The notes beneath the pieces were generated by a model. The model was not told where the DNA came from, did not search any database, and saw only the letters and a program-made list of their open reading frames with translations. From Xanthomonas sontii (GTDB taxonomy: Bacteria; Pseudomonadota; Gammaproteobacteria; Xanthomonadales; Xanthomonadaceae), in assembly GCF_040529055.1 (NCBI RefSeq), contig NZ_CP132342.1:2974001-3038000 (forward strand): a DNA stretch of 64,000 bases, read 5' to 3'. Shown one piece after another: positions 42,175-51,101 of this stretch (positions are counted from its first letter, which is position 1; every line of letters starts with the position of its first letter). Made by a program: the position numbers and the translations under genes.

Positions 42175-42999
42175 TTACAGCATCGACAATGCGTCGGCCT
42201 GGCGGCTGTCGGCGACGCGTTCGTGCGCATGCGCGGCCTCTTCGTGGGCGGCCTGCGCCTGCCGCGCCAGCGAGGCCTTGGCCGCGATGGAACGGATCGC
42301 ATCGGTGACTTCGGCCAGCGGCACCTGCGTGCTGAGCCGCTGGAAGGTGTCGCGGCTGTTGTAGCCGGAACCGTCGCGCAGGTATTGCTCGTACATGGTC
42401 AGCAGTTCGGTGCAGGCGGCGGTGAGGGTTTCCATGTTGTTGCGCGCCAGCGCATGGCCGACCTGGTCCAGGTTGTGCAGGCAGTCGGAGAGCCAGTGCA
42501 GGTCGTAGCGCGCGCTGGCCGGCTCCGGGCCGTTGTGGCCGCGGCTGTAGGCGCTGTAGCGGCGAATGCTGCGCGCCACGCGGGCGACGTGGGCGAGCAG
42601 GGTGCCGACTTCGTCGGCGATGTCGATCTGCGCCAGGGCGATGGTCGATGGCGGCGCGGCCGGAGGCGCCGCCGGTGCCGGCCCCGGCTTCGGGGGAACG
42701 GGCGAAGGCGCCGCGGCCGGTGCGGCATCGGCGGACGCCGCCGCTGCGGGCGCTGCCTCGTATTCGTAGGTCGCGCGCAGGCGCTCGTGGTCCTGGCGCA
42801 GCGTTTCCAGTTCCTGCGCGCTGGCGGCGGCCTGCGCCTTCAGCTGGCTCAGCGCCGCCTGATACCGCGCGATCGTCTCCTTCGCAGTCGCGTCGCGCCG
42901 ATAGGCATGCCCCAGACGCTGGAACAAGCCATGCGCGAACGCTGTGGCAACGGCAGCCCACAGCGCCACGGCAGGAGTGAGGTAGATCAGGATGCCCAT
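42175..42999 (-). CDS. Membrane-anchored coiled-coil protein
   Basis: A 274-residue protein. One N-terminal membrane helix (about 3-24) is followed by a coiled coil to about 80 (ALSQLKAQAAASAQELETLR) and a Pro/Ala linker at about 85-125. A helical C-terminal domain follows (LAQIDIADEVGTLLAHVARV, then DLHWLSDCLHNLDQVGHALA). No family was recognised. It is monocistronic, between hutU and the ACBP gene on the same strand. The ATG at 42999 has AGGAG-type bases upstream (CAAGGAGCC). Confidence 0.65.
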   Translation of the reverse strand: MGILIYLTPAVALWAAVATAFAHGLFQRLGHAYRRDATAKETIARYQAALSQLKAQAAASAQELETLRQDHERLRATYEYEAAPAAAASADAAPAAAPSPVPPKPGPAPAAPPAAPPSTIALAQIDIADEVGTLLAHVARVARSIRRYSAYSRGHNGPEPASARYDLHWLSDCLHNLDQVGHALARNNMETLTAACTELLTMYEQYLRDGSGYNSRDTFQRLSTQVPLAEVTDAIRSIAAKASLARQAQAAHEEAAHAHERVADSRQADALSML

Positions 43000-43139
43000 G
43001 CAGGCTCCTTGAAACGATGCATCCCTTGTCGGCGCAGCTCGGCCGAACTTGAGGCTGTATCGTGCGAGGGGTGACGCAGTTCCGCTTTGCCGCGTTGTGC
43101 GCCCGCCCGCCGCGCACAGGCGGCGGACGGGCGCCGGCC

Positions 43140-44807
43140 TCAGCGCAGGATGCCGGGCAGGTCCAGGTGCTTGTCGCGGGCGCAGTCGAGGGCGATGGCA
43201 TACCCCGCATCGGCATGACGCATGACGCCGGTCGCGGGGTCGTTCCACAGCACCCGGGCGATGCGCTTGGCCGCCGCCTCGGTGCCGTCGCAGACGATGA
43301 CCATGCCGGCGTGTTGCGAGAAACCCATGCCGACGCCGCCGCCGTGATGCAGCGAGACCCAGGTGGCGCCGCTGGCGGTGTTGAGCAGGGCGTTGAGCAG
43401 CGGCCAGTCGGAGACCGCGTCGGAGCCATCGGCCATGGCCTCGGTCTCGCGGTTCGGCGAGGCGACGCTGCCGCTGTCCAGGTGGTCGCGGCCGATCACC
43501 ACCGGCGCCTTCAGTTCGCCCTTGGCGACCATCTCGTTGAACGCCAGCCCCAGGCGGTCGCGGTCGCCCAGGCCGACCCAGCAGATCCGCGCGGGCAGTC
43601 CCTGGAACTGGATCTTCTCGGCGGCCATGTCCAGCCAGCGGTGCAGGTGCGGGTTGTCGGGAATCAGTTCCTTGACCTTGGCATCGGTCCTGGCGATGTC
43701 CTCCGGGTCGCCGCTCAGCGCGGCCCAGCGGAACGGGCCGACGCCGCGGCAGAACAGCGGGCGGATGTAGGCGGGGACGAAGCCCGGGAAGTCGAAGGCA
43801 TTGGCCACGCCTTCCTCCAGCGCCATCTGCCGCAGGTTGTTGCCGTAGTCCACGGTCGGCACGCCCAGGGCGTGGAAACCGAGCATGGCGCGGATGTGGT
43901 TGGCCATCGAGGCGCGCGCGGCCTGTTCCACCTCCTTCGGCGCGGAGACGCGCTTGGCGTCCCACTGCTCGACCGTCCAGCCCTGCGGCAGGTAGCCGTT
44001 GACCGGGTCGTGCGCGGAGGTCTGGTCGGTCAGCAGGTCCGGCTTGATCCCGCGCGCCAACAGCTCGGACAGCACGTCGGCGACGTTGCCGAGCAGGCCG
44101 ACCGAGCGCGGCGTCTTCGCCGCGCAGGCCTCGGCGATCAGGCGCAGCGCCTCGTCCAGCGAGTCGGTCCAGGTATCCAGGTAGCCGGTGCGCAGGCGCA
44201 TGTCGATGCTGCTCTTGCGGCACTCCACCGCCAGGCACGAGGCGCCGGCCATCACCGCGGCCAGCGGCTGCGCGCCGCCCATGCCGCCGAGGCCGCCGGT
44301 GAACAGCCACCTGCCGGACAGGTCGCCGCCGTAGTGCTGCCGGCCCATTTCGACGAAGGTCTCGTAGGTGCCCTGGACGATGCCCTGCGCGCCGATGTAG
44401 ATCCAGCTGCCGGCGGTCATCTGGCCGTACATGGCCAGGCCTTTCTTATCCAGTTCGTTGAAGTGGTCCCAGTTGGCCCAGCGCGGCACCAGGTTGGAGT
44501 TGGCGATCAGCACCCGCGGCGCGTCGGCATGGGTGCGGAACACGCCGACCGGCTTGCCCGACTGCACCAGCAGGGTCTGGTCGTCGTCCAGGCGCTTGAG
44601 CGTCTCGACGATGGCGTCGAAGCTCTCCCAGTCGCGCGCGGCGCGGCCGATGCCGCCGTACACCACCAGTTCCTGCGGCCGCTCGGCCACGTCCGGGTGC
44701 AGGTTGTTCATCAGCATGCGCAGCGGCGCTTCGGTCAGCCAGCTCTTGGCGGTGAGGGTGCTGCCGGTGGGCGCTTGGATGATGCGGGTGGCGTCGAGGC
44801 GGGTCAT
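43140..44807 (-). CDS. hutU: Urocanate hydratase
   Basis: A 555-residue NAD+-containing enzyme that converts urocanate to imidazolone propionate, the second step of histidine breakdown. Typical motifs are [40 protein letters not shown] and [20 protein letters not shown]. The start [16 protein letters not shown] is canonical. It follows hutG by 50 bases and is the last gene of the hutI-H-G-U unit. A strong GC hairpin without a T-tract lies 3' of it (43100-43133). Confidence 0.97.
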   Translation of the reverse strand: MTRLDATRIIQAPTGSTLTAKSWLTEAPLRMLMNNLHPDVAERPQELVVYGGIGRAARDWESFDAIVETLKRLDDDQTLLVQSGKPVGVFRTHADAPRVLIANSNLVPRWANWDHFNELDKKGLAMYGQMTAGSWIYIGAQGIVQGTYETFVEMGRQHYGGDLSGRWLFTGGLGGMGGAQPLAAVMAGASCLAVECRKSSIDMRLRTGYLDTWTDSLDEALRLIAEACAAKTPRSVGLLGNVADVLSELLARGIKPDLLTDQTSAHDPVNGYLPQGWTVEQWDAKRVSAPKEVEQAARASMANHIRAMLGFHALGVPTVDYGNNLRQMALEEGVANAFDFPGFVPAYIRPLFCRGVGPFRWAALSGDPEDIARTDAKVKELIPDNPHLHRWLDMAAEKIQFQGLPARICWVGLGDRDRLGLAFNEMVAKGELKAPVVIGRDHLDSGSVASPNRETEAMADGSDAVSDWPLLNALLNTASGATWVSLHHGGGVGMGFSQHAGMVIVCDGTEAAAKRIARVLWNDPATGVMRHADAGYAIALDCARDKHLDLPGILR

Positions 44808-44857
44808 GCGGGAATCCTCAGGTGGATGCGCGGAAGGCGGAACGCGGTGCGCGCGCG

Positions 44858-45721
44858 TCAGTTGGCGGCGCGGGCGGATGCGGCGGGGCTGCGGACGAAG
44901 TAGAGGCAGGCCTGCAGCACCTGCTGCAGCACCGCGCGCAGCGGCGCGGCGTATTCGGGTTGCCACGGCGAGGGCCAGTTGCCGGGGTCGACCGTGTCGG
45001 GCTCGTGCATGTAGCCGCGGCAGGCCAGTTCCATCTGGATCGCGTGCACGCCGTCGGCCGGCGCACCGTGGTGGCGGGTGCTCCAGCCGCCCTTGAAGCG
45101 GCCGTTGCGCACGTGGCTGAAGCCGCTGCCGGCGCAGACGCGTTCCACCGCATCGGTCAGCGCTGCCGCGCAACTGCTGTCCACCGCGCCGGAGGCGCCA
45201 GCGCTGCCGATGTTGAACTGCGGCAACTCGCCGTCGAACAGGTGCGGAATGCGCGAGCGGATCGAATGCGCGTCGTACACCACGATGGCCGGGTGCAGGG
45301 CGCGCAGGCGCGCGATCTCCGCGTCCAGTGCGGCGTGGTAGGGCGCGAACCACTGCGCGCGGCGCGCGTCGATCTCGGTCGCATCCGGCTCGGCGCCGAG
45401 TCGGTACAGCGGCTGCGCGTCGAAGGTGGTCAGCGGGCACAGCCCGGTGGTGTTCTGCCCGGGATACAGCGACACCCCGGCCGGGTCGCGGTTGACGTCG
45501 ATCACCGAGCGCGAGATCGCGGTGCGCACGATGGTCGCGCCGAGCGTTTCGGCGAAGTCGTACAGAAGATGCACCCACCAGTCGGCATCGCGCTGCGCCA
45601 GCCACGGCGAGACGAAGCGGTCGGCCAGCGCCTCCGGCAGGTCGGTGCCGGTATGCGGGAAGCTGAGGATCAGCGGCGCATCGCCGCGGTGCACACTGAG
45701 CCAGTCGGGCAGGGATGTCAT
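44858..45721 (-). CDS. hutG: N-formylglutamate amidohydrolase
   Basis: A 287-residue zinc hydrolase that releases formate from N-formylglutamate, the last step in the five-enzyme version of the pathway. Visible are [20 protein letters not shown], the [20 protein letters not shown] segment, the [12 protein letters not shown] metal site and [20 protein letters not shown]. It is separated from hutH by 124 bases that hold REP-type repeats. Its presence with hutF fixes the deiminase route rather than the formiminoglutamase route. Confidence 0.95.
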   Translation of the reverse strand: MTSLPDWLSVHRGDAPLILSFPHTGTDLPEALADRFVSPWLAQRDADWWVHLLYDFAETLGATIVRTAISRSVIDVNRDPAGVSLYPGQNTTGLCPLTTFDAQPLYRLGAEPDATEIDARRAQWFAPYHAALDAEIARLRALHPAIVVYDAHSIRSRIPHLFDGELPQFNIGSAGASGAVDSSCAAALTDAVERVCAGSGFSHVRNGRFKGGWSTRHHGAPADGVHAIQMELACRGYMHEPDTVDPGNWPSPWQPEYAAPLRAVLQQVLQACLYFVRSPAASARAAN

Positions 45722-45744
45722 ACGGCCTCGCGTTGTGCTGTTCT

Positions 45745-45835
45745 GTGGAAGCGGCTTCAGCCGCGAACGGGGCATTACCTGGTAAAGCCCGGTCGCGGCT
45801 GATCCCAAAAAGGGGCAGAGCTGCTCCTGCGACGG
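45745..45835. repeat. REP-type repeat pair inside the hut operon
   Basis: GCGGCTTCAGCCGCGA (45751-45766) is followed by inverted GGTCGCGGCTGATCCC and GCTGCTCCTGCGAC pieces. It fills the gap between hutH and hutG, so both genes are transcribed through it. Confidence 0.7.
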
Positions 45836-45845
45836 GGTCTTCAGA

Positions 45846-47384
45846 TCAGACGCTAACCTCGGGCAGCCGCATCCCCACCGCCGCGGCCAGCGCGCCATCG
45901 CGCACCAGCGCGGTGGCGGCCAGCATGTCCGGGTGGAAATAGCGATCGTCCTGCAGCGCCGGGACGCGGGCGCGCAGCAGCGCGCGTGCCGCTTCCAGGG
46001 CGGCGCTGGAGCGCAGCGGTGCGTGGAAGTCGCAGCCCTGCGCGGCCGCCAGCAACTCGATGCCGACCACGTTGGCCGCGTTCTCGGCCATCGCCAGCAG
46101 GCGGCGCGCGCCGTGCGCGGCCATCGACACGTGGTCTTCCTGGTTGGCCGAGGTCGGGATCGAGTCGACGCTGGCCGGATAGGCGCGCTGTTTGTTCTCC
46201 GAGACCAGCGCCGCGGCGGTGACCTGCGGGATCATGAAGCCGGAGTTGAGGCCGGGCTTGGGGGTCAGGAACGCCGGCAATCCGGACAGCGCCGGATCCA
46301 CCAGCATGGCGACGCGGCGCTCGCTGATCGAGCCGATCTCGCACACCGCCAGCGCCAGCATGTCGGCGGCGAAGGCCACCGGCTCGGCGTGGAAGTTGCC
46401 GCCGGACAACGCCTCGCCGGTGTCGCTGAACACCAGCGGGTTGTCGGAGACGCCGTTGGCCTCGGTGGCCAGGGTGGTGGCGGCCTGGCGCATCACGTCC
46501 AGCGCCGCGCCCATCACCTGCGGCTGGCAGCGCAGGCAGTACGGATCCTGCACGCGCACGTCGTTGTCGCGGTGCGAATCGCGGATCGCCGAGGCGTGCA
46601 TCAAATCGCGCAGCGCCGCGGCGGTGGCGATCTGCCCGGGCTGGCCGCGCAGCGCGTGGATGCGCGGATCGAACGGGGTGTCCGAGCCTTTCGCGGCCTC
46701 GGTGGACAGCGCGCCGGCGACCAGCGCGGCATGGAACACGCGCTCGATCTCGAACAGGCCGGCCAGCGCGTAGGCGGTGGAGAACTGGGTGCCGTTGAGC
46801 AGGGCCAGGCCCTCCTTGGCGCCCAGCGTCAGCGGCTGCAGCCCGGCCTGGGCCAGCGCCTGCGCCGCCGGCAGGCGTGCGTCGCCGACGAAGGCCTCGC
46901 CGACGCCGAGCATCACCGTGGCCAGGTGCGCCAGCGGCGCCAGATCGCCGGAGGCACCGACCGAGCCCTGGCACGGCACCACCGGGATCACCTCGTGCTG
47001 CAGCAGCGCTTCCAGCAGCGCCAGCGTCTGCGGCTGCAAGCCGGAGGCGCCCTGGGCCAGGCTGGCCAGCTTCAGCGCCATCATCAGTCGCACCACCGGC
47101 ACCGGCATCGGCGCGCCGACCCCGGCCGCGTGCGACAGCACGATGTTGCGCTGCAGGGCCTCCAGGTCCTCGCGTTCGATGCGCACGCTGGCCAGCTTGC
47201 CGAAGCCGGTGTTGATGCCGTACACCGGCGCGCCGGTGGCGACGATCGCCTCCACGGTGCGCGCGCTGCGCAGCACCGCGTCGGCGCAGGCCGGGTCCAG
47301 GCGCACGCTGGCGCCGCGGTACACGGCGCGCCAATGCGCCAGGCTGACCGCGCCGGGGCGCAGCAGGATCTCGTCGTCGCTCAT
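45846..47384 (-). CDS. hutH: Histidine ammonia-lyase
   Basis: A 512-residue enzyme that removes ammonia from histidine to give urocanate. The self-forming MIO cofactor comes from Ala144-Ser145-Gly146 in [12 protein letters not shown]. Also seen are [14 protein letters not shown] and the [15 protein letters not shown] region. The ATG at 47384 overlaps the hutI stop by 4 bases, so the two genes are coupled. The open frame continues upstream to 48377 through hutI and is not used. Confidence 0.97.
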   Translation of the reverse strand: MSDDEILLRPGAVSLAHWRAVYRGASVRLDPACADAVLRSARTVEAIVATGAPVYGINTGFGKLASVRIEREDLEALQRNIVLSHAAGVGAPMPVPVVRLMMALKLASLAQGASGLQPQTLALLEALLQHEVIPVVPCQGSVGASGDLAPLAHLATVMLGVGEAFVGDARLPAAQALAQAGLQPLTLGAKEGLALLNGTQFSTAYALAGLFEIERVFHAALVAGALSTEAAKGSDTPFDPRIHALRGQPGQIATAAALRDLMHASAIRDSHRDNDVRVQDPYCLRCQPQVMGAALDVMRQAATTLATEANGVSDNPLVFSDTGEALSGGNFHAEPVAFAADMLALAVCEIGSISERRVAMLVDPALSGLPAFLTPKPGLNSGFMIPQVTAAALVSENKQRAYPASVDSIPTSANQEDHVSMAAHGARRLLAMAENAANVVGIELLAAAQGCDFHAPLRSSAALEAARALLRARVPALQDDRYFHPDMLAATALVRDGALAAAVGMRLPEVSV

Positions 47385-48583
47385 TGTCCTCTCCAGATAC
47401 GCGCATGCAGCGGGTTGAAGCCCATGCGATAGACCAATTCGGCCGGTTCGGCGATGTCCCAGATCGCCAGGTCGCAGGCCAGTCCGGCGCGCAGCCGGCC
47501 GACCTGGTCCTGGCGCCCGAGCGCACGCGCCGCCTCGCGGGTGAAGCCGGCGATGCACTCGGCCACGGTCAGCCGGAACAGCGTCGCCGCCAGGTTCATC
47601 GCCAGCAGCGGGCTGGTCAGCGGCGAGGTGCCGGGGTTGCAGTCGGTGGCCAGCGCACGCGGCACGCCGGCGGCGCGCAGTGCGGCGATCGGCGGCAGCT
47701 GGGTGTCGCGGGTGAAATAGAACGCGCCCGGCAGCAGCACCGCGACGGTGCCGGCCGCGGCCATGGCGGCGACGCCGGCGTCGTCCAGGTATTCGACATG
47801 GTCGGCCGAGCGCGCGCCGTAACGCGCGGCCAGCGCCGCGCCGCCCTGGTTGGATAGTTGCTCGGCGTGGATCTTCAGCGCCAGGCCATGGCGTTGCGCG
47901 GCCTGGAACACCTGCTCGGTCTGCGCCGGGGTGAACGCGAGGTGCTCGCAGAACACGTCCACCGCCTCGGCCAGGCCCTGCGCGGCGACCGCCGGGATCA
48001 TGCGCTCGCAGACCTCGTCGATATAGGCCTGGGCCTCGGCGCCGGGCGGCACCGCGTGCGCGCCGAGGAAGGTCGGCGACACGTCCACCGGGCGCAGCTC
48101 GCCCAGGCGCCGCGCCACGCGCAGCAGGCGCAGTTCGTCGTCCAGGGTCAGGCCATAGCCGGACTTGATCTCCACCGTGGTCACGCCTTCGGCCAGCAGC
48201 GCGTCCAGTCGCGGCAGGCTGGCGGCGAGCAGGGCGTCCTCGTCGGCGGCGCGGGTGGCGCGCACCGTGGAGACGATGCCGCCGCCGGCGCGGGCGATGT
48301 CGGCGTAGCTGGCGCCGAGCAGGCGCTGCTCGAACTCGCCGGCGCGGTTGCCGGCATAGACCAGGTGGGTGTGGCAATCGATCAGGCCGGGGCCGATCCA
48401 GCGTCCGCCGCAGTCGATACTGCGCTGCGCCGACAGTGGGCCGGGCAACTGCGCGGCGGCGCCGGCATAGACGATGCGGCCGTCGCGGCAGGCCACCACG
48501 CCGTCGTGGACCAGGCCCAATCCGCCGTCCTCGGCGTCGAGCGTCATCAGGTGCGCGTTGTGCCAGAGCGTGTCGCAGGGCAT
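47381..48583 (-). CDS. hutI: Imidazolonepropionase
   Basis: A 400-residue amidohydrolase that opens imidazolone propionate to formiminoglutamate. The metal-binding His pair is in [30 protein letters not shown] and [12 protein letters not shown] are family motifs. Two starts are possible, GTG at 48589 and ATG at 48583; I chose ATG. It heads the minus-strand hut unit, 64 bases from the divergent hutF start, with a palindromic operator in between. Confidence 0.96.
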   Translation of the reverse strand: MPCDTLWHNAHLMTLDAEDGGLGLVHDGVVACRDGRIVYAGAAAQLPGPLSAQRSIDCGGRWIGPGLIDCHTHLVYAGNRAGEFEQRLLGASYADIARAGGGIVSTVRATRAADEDALLAASLPRLDALLAEGVTTVEIKSGYGLTLDDELRLLRVARRLGELRPVDVSPTFLGAHAVPPGAEAQAYIDEVCERMIPAVAAQGLAEAVDVFCEHLAFTPAQTEQVFQAAQRHGLALKIHAEQLSNQGGAALAARYGARSADHVEYLDDAGVAAMAAAGTVAVLLPGAFYFTRDTQLPPIAALRAAGVPRALATDCNPGTSPLTSPLLAMNLAATLFRLTVAECIAGFTREAARALGRQDQVGRLRAGLACDLAIWDIAEPAELVYRMGFNPLHARIWRGQ

Positions 48584-48609
48584 GGTCACGGGCAGGCTCG
48601 TCGGTTATT

Positions 48610-48621
48610 TTGTATATACAA
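48610..48621. promoter_or_regulatory. HutC-type operator between hutI and hutF
   Basis: The perfect palindrome TTGTATATACAA lies in the 64-base divergent hut intergenic region, the only AT-rich stretch nearby. It matches the TTGTATATACAA core I recall for HutC sites in Pseudomonas. The hutC gene is at the end of the plus-strand unit, so a self-regulating loop is likely. Confidence 0.8.
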
Positions 48622-48646
48622 TATTGTGGTCGATGGAGGGTGTCCA

Positions 48647-50044
48647 GTGCAGACCGAGGCGCAGCAGCAGGCCAGCGGCAACGCGGGATCGGGCGATTTC
48701 TGGTGCGCGCACGCGCTGCTGCCGCAGGGCTGGGCGCGCGACGTGCGCATCGGCGTGCGCGGCGGCCGTATCGCCACGGTGCAGAACGGCGTGGCCGCAG
48801 CCCTGGGCGATCAATGCCTGGGCATCGTGGTGCCCGGGCTGGGCAATCTGCACAGCCACGCCTTCCAGCGCGGCATGGCCGGGCTCACCGAGATCGGCGG
48901 GCGCAGCGGCGACAGCTTCTGGAGCTGGCGCGAGCTGATGTACCGCTTCCTGCAGCGGCTGAGCCCCGACGATCTGCAGGCCATCGCCGAGCAGGCCTAC
49001 GTGGAAATGCTCGAGGCCGGCTTCACCCGGGTCGGCGAGTTCCATTACGTGCATCACGCCGCCGACGGCCGGCCCTACGCCGACCGCGCCGAGATGGCGC
49101 AGCGCCTGGCTGCCGCGGCGCAGACCAGCGGTATCGGCATGACCTTGCTGCCGGTGTTCTACGCGCATGCCGATTTCGGCGGCGCCGCGCCGAACCCGGC
49201 GCAACAGCGCCTGCTGCACGACGTCGACGGGTTCGCCGCACTGCTGGACGGCAGCCGCCGCGCCCTGCAGAGGCTGGACGACGCGGTGCTGGGCCTGGCC
49301 CCGCACAGCCTGCGCGCGGTCACCCCGGACGAACTGGCGGCGCTGCTGCCGCTGTGCGACGGCCCGGTGCACATCCATATCGCCGAGCAGACCCGCGAAG
49401 TCGACGCCTGCCTGGCCTGGAGCGGGCAGCGCCCGGTGCAATGGCTGCTGGCGCACGCGCCGGTGGATGCGCGCTGGTGCCTGGTGCACGCCACCCATGT
49501 CGACGCCGCGGAAGTGCAGGGCATCGCCGCCAGTGGCGCCGTGGTCGGGCTGTGCCCGATCACCGAGGCCAACCTCGGCGACGGCCTGTTCCCGATGCAG
49601 GACTTCCTGCGCGCTGGCGGCCGCTTCGGCGTGGGCTCTGACTCCAATGTGCTGATCGATGCGGCCGAGGAACTGCGCCTGCTCGAGTACGGCCAGCGCC
49701 TGAGCCTGCGCGGGCGCAACGTGCTCACCGGCGACACCGCGCTGTCCAGCGGCCGCCTGCTGTTTCAGTCCGCCGCACAGGGCGCGGCGCAGGCGCTTGG
49801 CGTCGCCCAGGGCCTGTGCGAGGGCGCCCCGGCCGATCTGGTCGAACTGGACGCCACGCATCCGGCCTTGCAGGCGCGCGACGGCGACGCCTGGCTCGAC
49901 AGTTGGCTGTTCGCCGCGCGCGGCGGTGCGGTGCGTTCGGTCTGGCGCCACGGGCGTGCGCTGGTCCGCGAGGGCCGCCACCTGCAGCGCGAGGGCGTCG
50001 CCGCCCGCTACGCGCGTGCGCTGACCCGGTTGCTGGACGCATGA
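48647..50044 (+). CDS. hutF: Formimidoylglutamate deiminase
   Basis: A 465-residue amidohydrolase that turns N-formiminoglutamate into N-formylglutamate and ammonia. [20 protein letters not shown] has the metal His pair, and [30 protein letters not shown] and [12 protein letters not shown] carry the others. The start is GTG at 48647, preceded by GGAGGG. It comes straight after the HutC operator and supplies the substrate for HutG. Overlapping ATGA at its end leads to a tiny frame before hutC. Confidence 0.95.
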   Translation: MQTEAQQQASGNAGSGDFWCAHALLPQGWARDVRIGVRGGRIATVQNGVAAALGDQCLGIVVPGLGNLHSHAFQRGMAGLTEIGGRSGDSFWSWRELMYRFLQRLSPDDLQAIAEQAYVEMLEAGFTRVGEFHYVHHAADGRPYADRAEMAQRLAAAAQTSGIGMTLLPVFYAHADFGGAAPNPAQQRLLHDVDGFAALLDGSRRALQRLDDAVLGLAPHSLRAVTPDELAALLPLCDGPVHIHIAEQTREVDACLAWSGQRPVQWLLAHAPVDARWCLVHATHVDAAEVQGIAASGAVVGLCPITEANLGDGLFPMQDFLRAGGRFGVGSDSNVLIDAAEELRLLEYGQRLSLRGRNVLTGDTALSSGRLLFQSAAQGAAQALGVAQGLCEGAPADLVELDATHPALQARDGDAWLDSWLFAARGGAVRSVWRHGRALVREGRHLQREGVAARYARALTRLLDA

Positions 50045-50097
50045 GCCGCGACCCGCGCGCGCTGTGCGCTGCCTGCCACGGCACGAACTGCCGATGA
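50041..50097 (+). CDS. Possible 18-residue coupling ORF between hutF and hutC
   Basis: The frame begins with an ATG that overlaps the hutF stop (ATGA, 50041-50044) and ends with a TGA (50095-50097) that overlaps the hutC ATG (50094-50096). It encodes [18 protein letters not shown]. hutC itself has no visible Shine-Dalgarno, so ribosomes handed on through this mini-frame could start it. It could equally be chance. Confidence 0.3.
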   Translation: MSRDPRALCAACHGTNCR

Positions 50098-50825
50098 CGC
50101 CGGCCGCGCCGACGCTGCCGCTCAGCCAGCGCATCCGCCGCGACATCGAGGCGCACATCCGCAGCGGCGCGTGGCCGCCCGGCCATCGCATTCCGTTCGA
50201 GCACGAACTGATGGCGCAGTACGGCTGCTCGCGGATGACCGTCAACAAGGTGCTGGCGCTGCTCGCCGACGCCGGCATGATCGAGCGCCGACGTCGCGCC
50301 GGTTCGTTCGTGGCGCGGCCGCATCCGCACATGGAGCAGGTGGCGCTGGAGATCCCGGACATCCCGGTCGAGGTCGCCGCGCGTGGCCATGCCTACCGTT
50401 TCGAACTGCTGGAGCGGCAGCAGCGTGCGCCGCGCGCGGCGTTGCCGCAGGAGGCCGAGGTCGCCGCGGGAGGCAGCCTGCTGGCGCTGCAATGCCTGCA
50501 CTACGCCGACGGCCGTCCGTTCGCGCTGGAAGAGCGGGTGATCAATCCGGTGGCGGTGCCGGAGGCCTTGCAGATGGACTTCGCGGTGACCGTGCCCGGC
50601 AGCTGGCTGCTGCGGCACGTGCCGTGGACCCGCGCCGAACACCGCATCAGCGCGGTCGGCGCCAGCGCCGCGCAGGCGGCGCGCCTGCAGGTGCCGGCCG
50701 GCACCGCGTGTCTACTGATCGACCGCCGCACCTGGCGCGGCGAGCAGGCGGTGACCTTCGTGCGCCAGGTGTTCCTCGGCGACACCTACGATCTGGTCGC
50801 GCGGTTCTCGCCCGGCGCGCGCTGA
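50094..50825 (+). CDS. hutC: Histidine utilization repressor, GntR family
   Basis: A 243-residue regulator. The N-terminal winged helix reads LPLSQRIRRDIEAHIRSGAW, then ELMAQYGCSRMTVNKVLALL. The C-terminal UTRA domain (about 85-240) binds urocanate in HutC proteins; LALQCLHYADGRPFALEERV and the FVRQVFLGDTYDLVARFSP end are family features. It shuts off the hut genes until urocanate is present. The ATG at 50094 overlaps the stop of a mini-frame that begins inside the hutF stop. An alternative GTG lies at 50064. Confidence 0.94.
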   Translation: MTPAAPTLPLSQRIRRDIEAHIRSGAWPPGHRIPFEHELMAQYGCSRMTVNKVLALLADAGMIERRRRAGSFVARPHPHMEQVALEIPDIPVEVAARGHAYRFELLERQQRAPRAALPQEAEVAAGGSLLALQCLHYADGRPFALEERVINPVAVPEALQMDFAVTVPGSWLLRHVPWTRAEHRISAVGASAAQAARLQVPAGTACLLIDRRTWRGEQAVTFVRQVFLGDTYDLVARFSPGAR

Positions 50826-51101
50826 GCTTGGCGCGCGGCGACTGCAGGCAACTCACGTACGCCGGCGCGACGAAGGTGTCCGTGGAAGGCCGTCGCGGCT
50901 GACGCCGCTCTTCCAGGACGCGAAACGACGCGCGACGAGCGCAGGTGATGAGGCACACACAGTCGCCTCGCCGGTGCGCGATGCTGCGATGCCGCACGTT
51001 CGCCATACGCCGGCGTGCGTTTGTCCTGCCCGCCGCACTCTGGCAAGTTAGCGCCGGGGCCGGGCGAGGGGCCGTGGCCGCGGAACGAGGGATGGTTCGG
51101 C

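Noticed and set aside
43100..43133. Terminator of the hut operon
   Set aside because: A strong 14-bp GC stem with one mismatch exists, but no T-tract follows on the minus strand; it is at most a stabilising hairpin.
48632..48649. ATG at 48632 as the hutF start
   Set aside because: It is out of frame with the enzyme; the in-frame GTG at 48647 has GGAGGG upstream.
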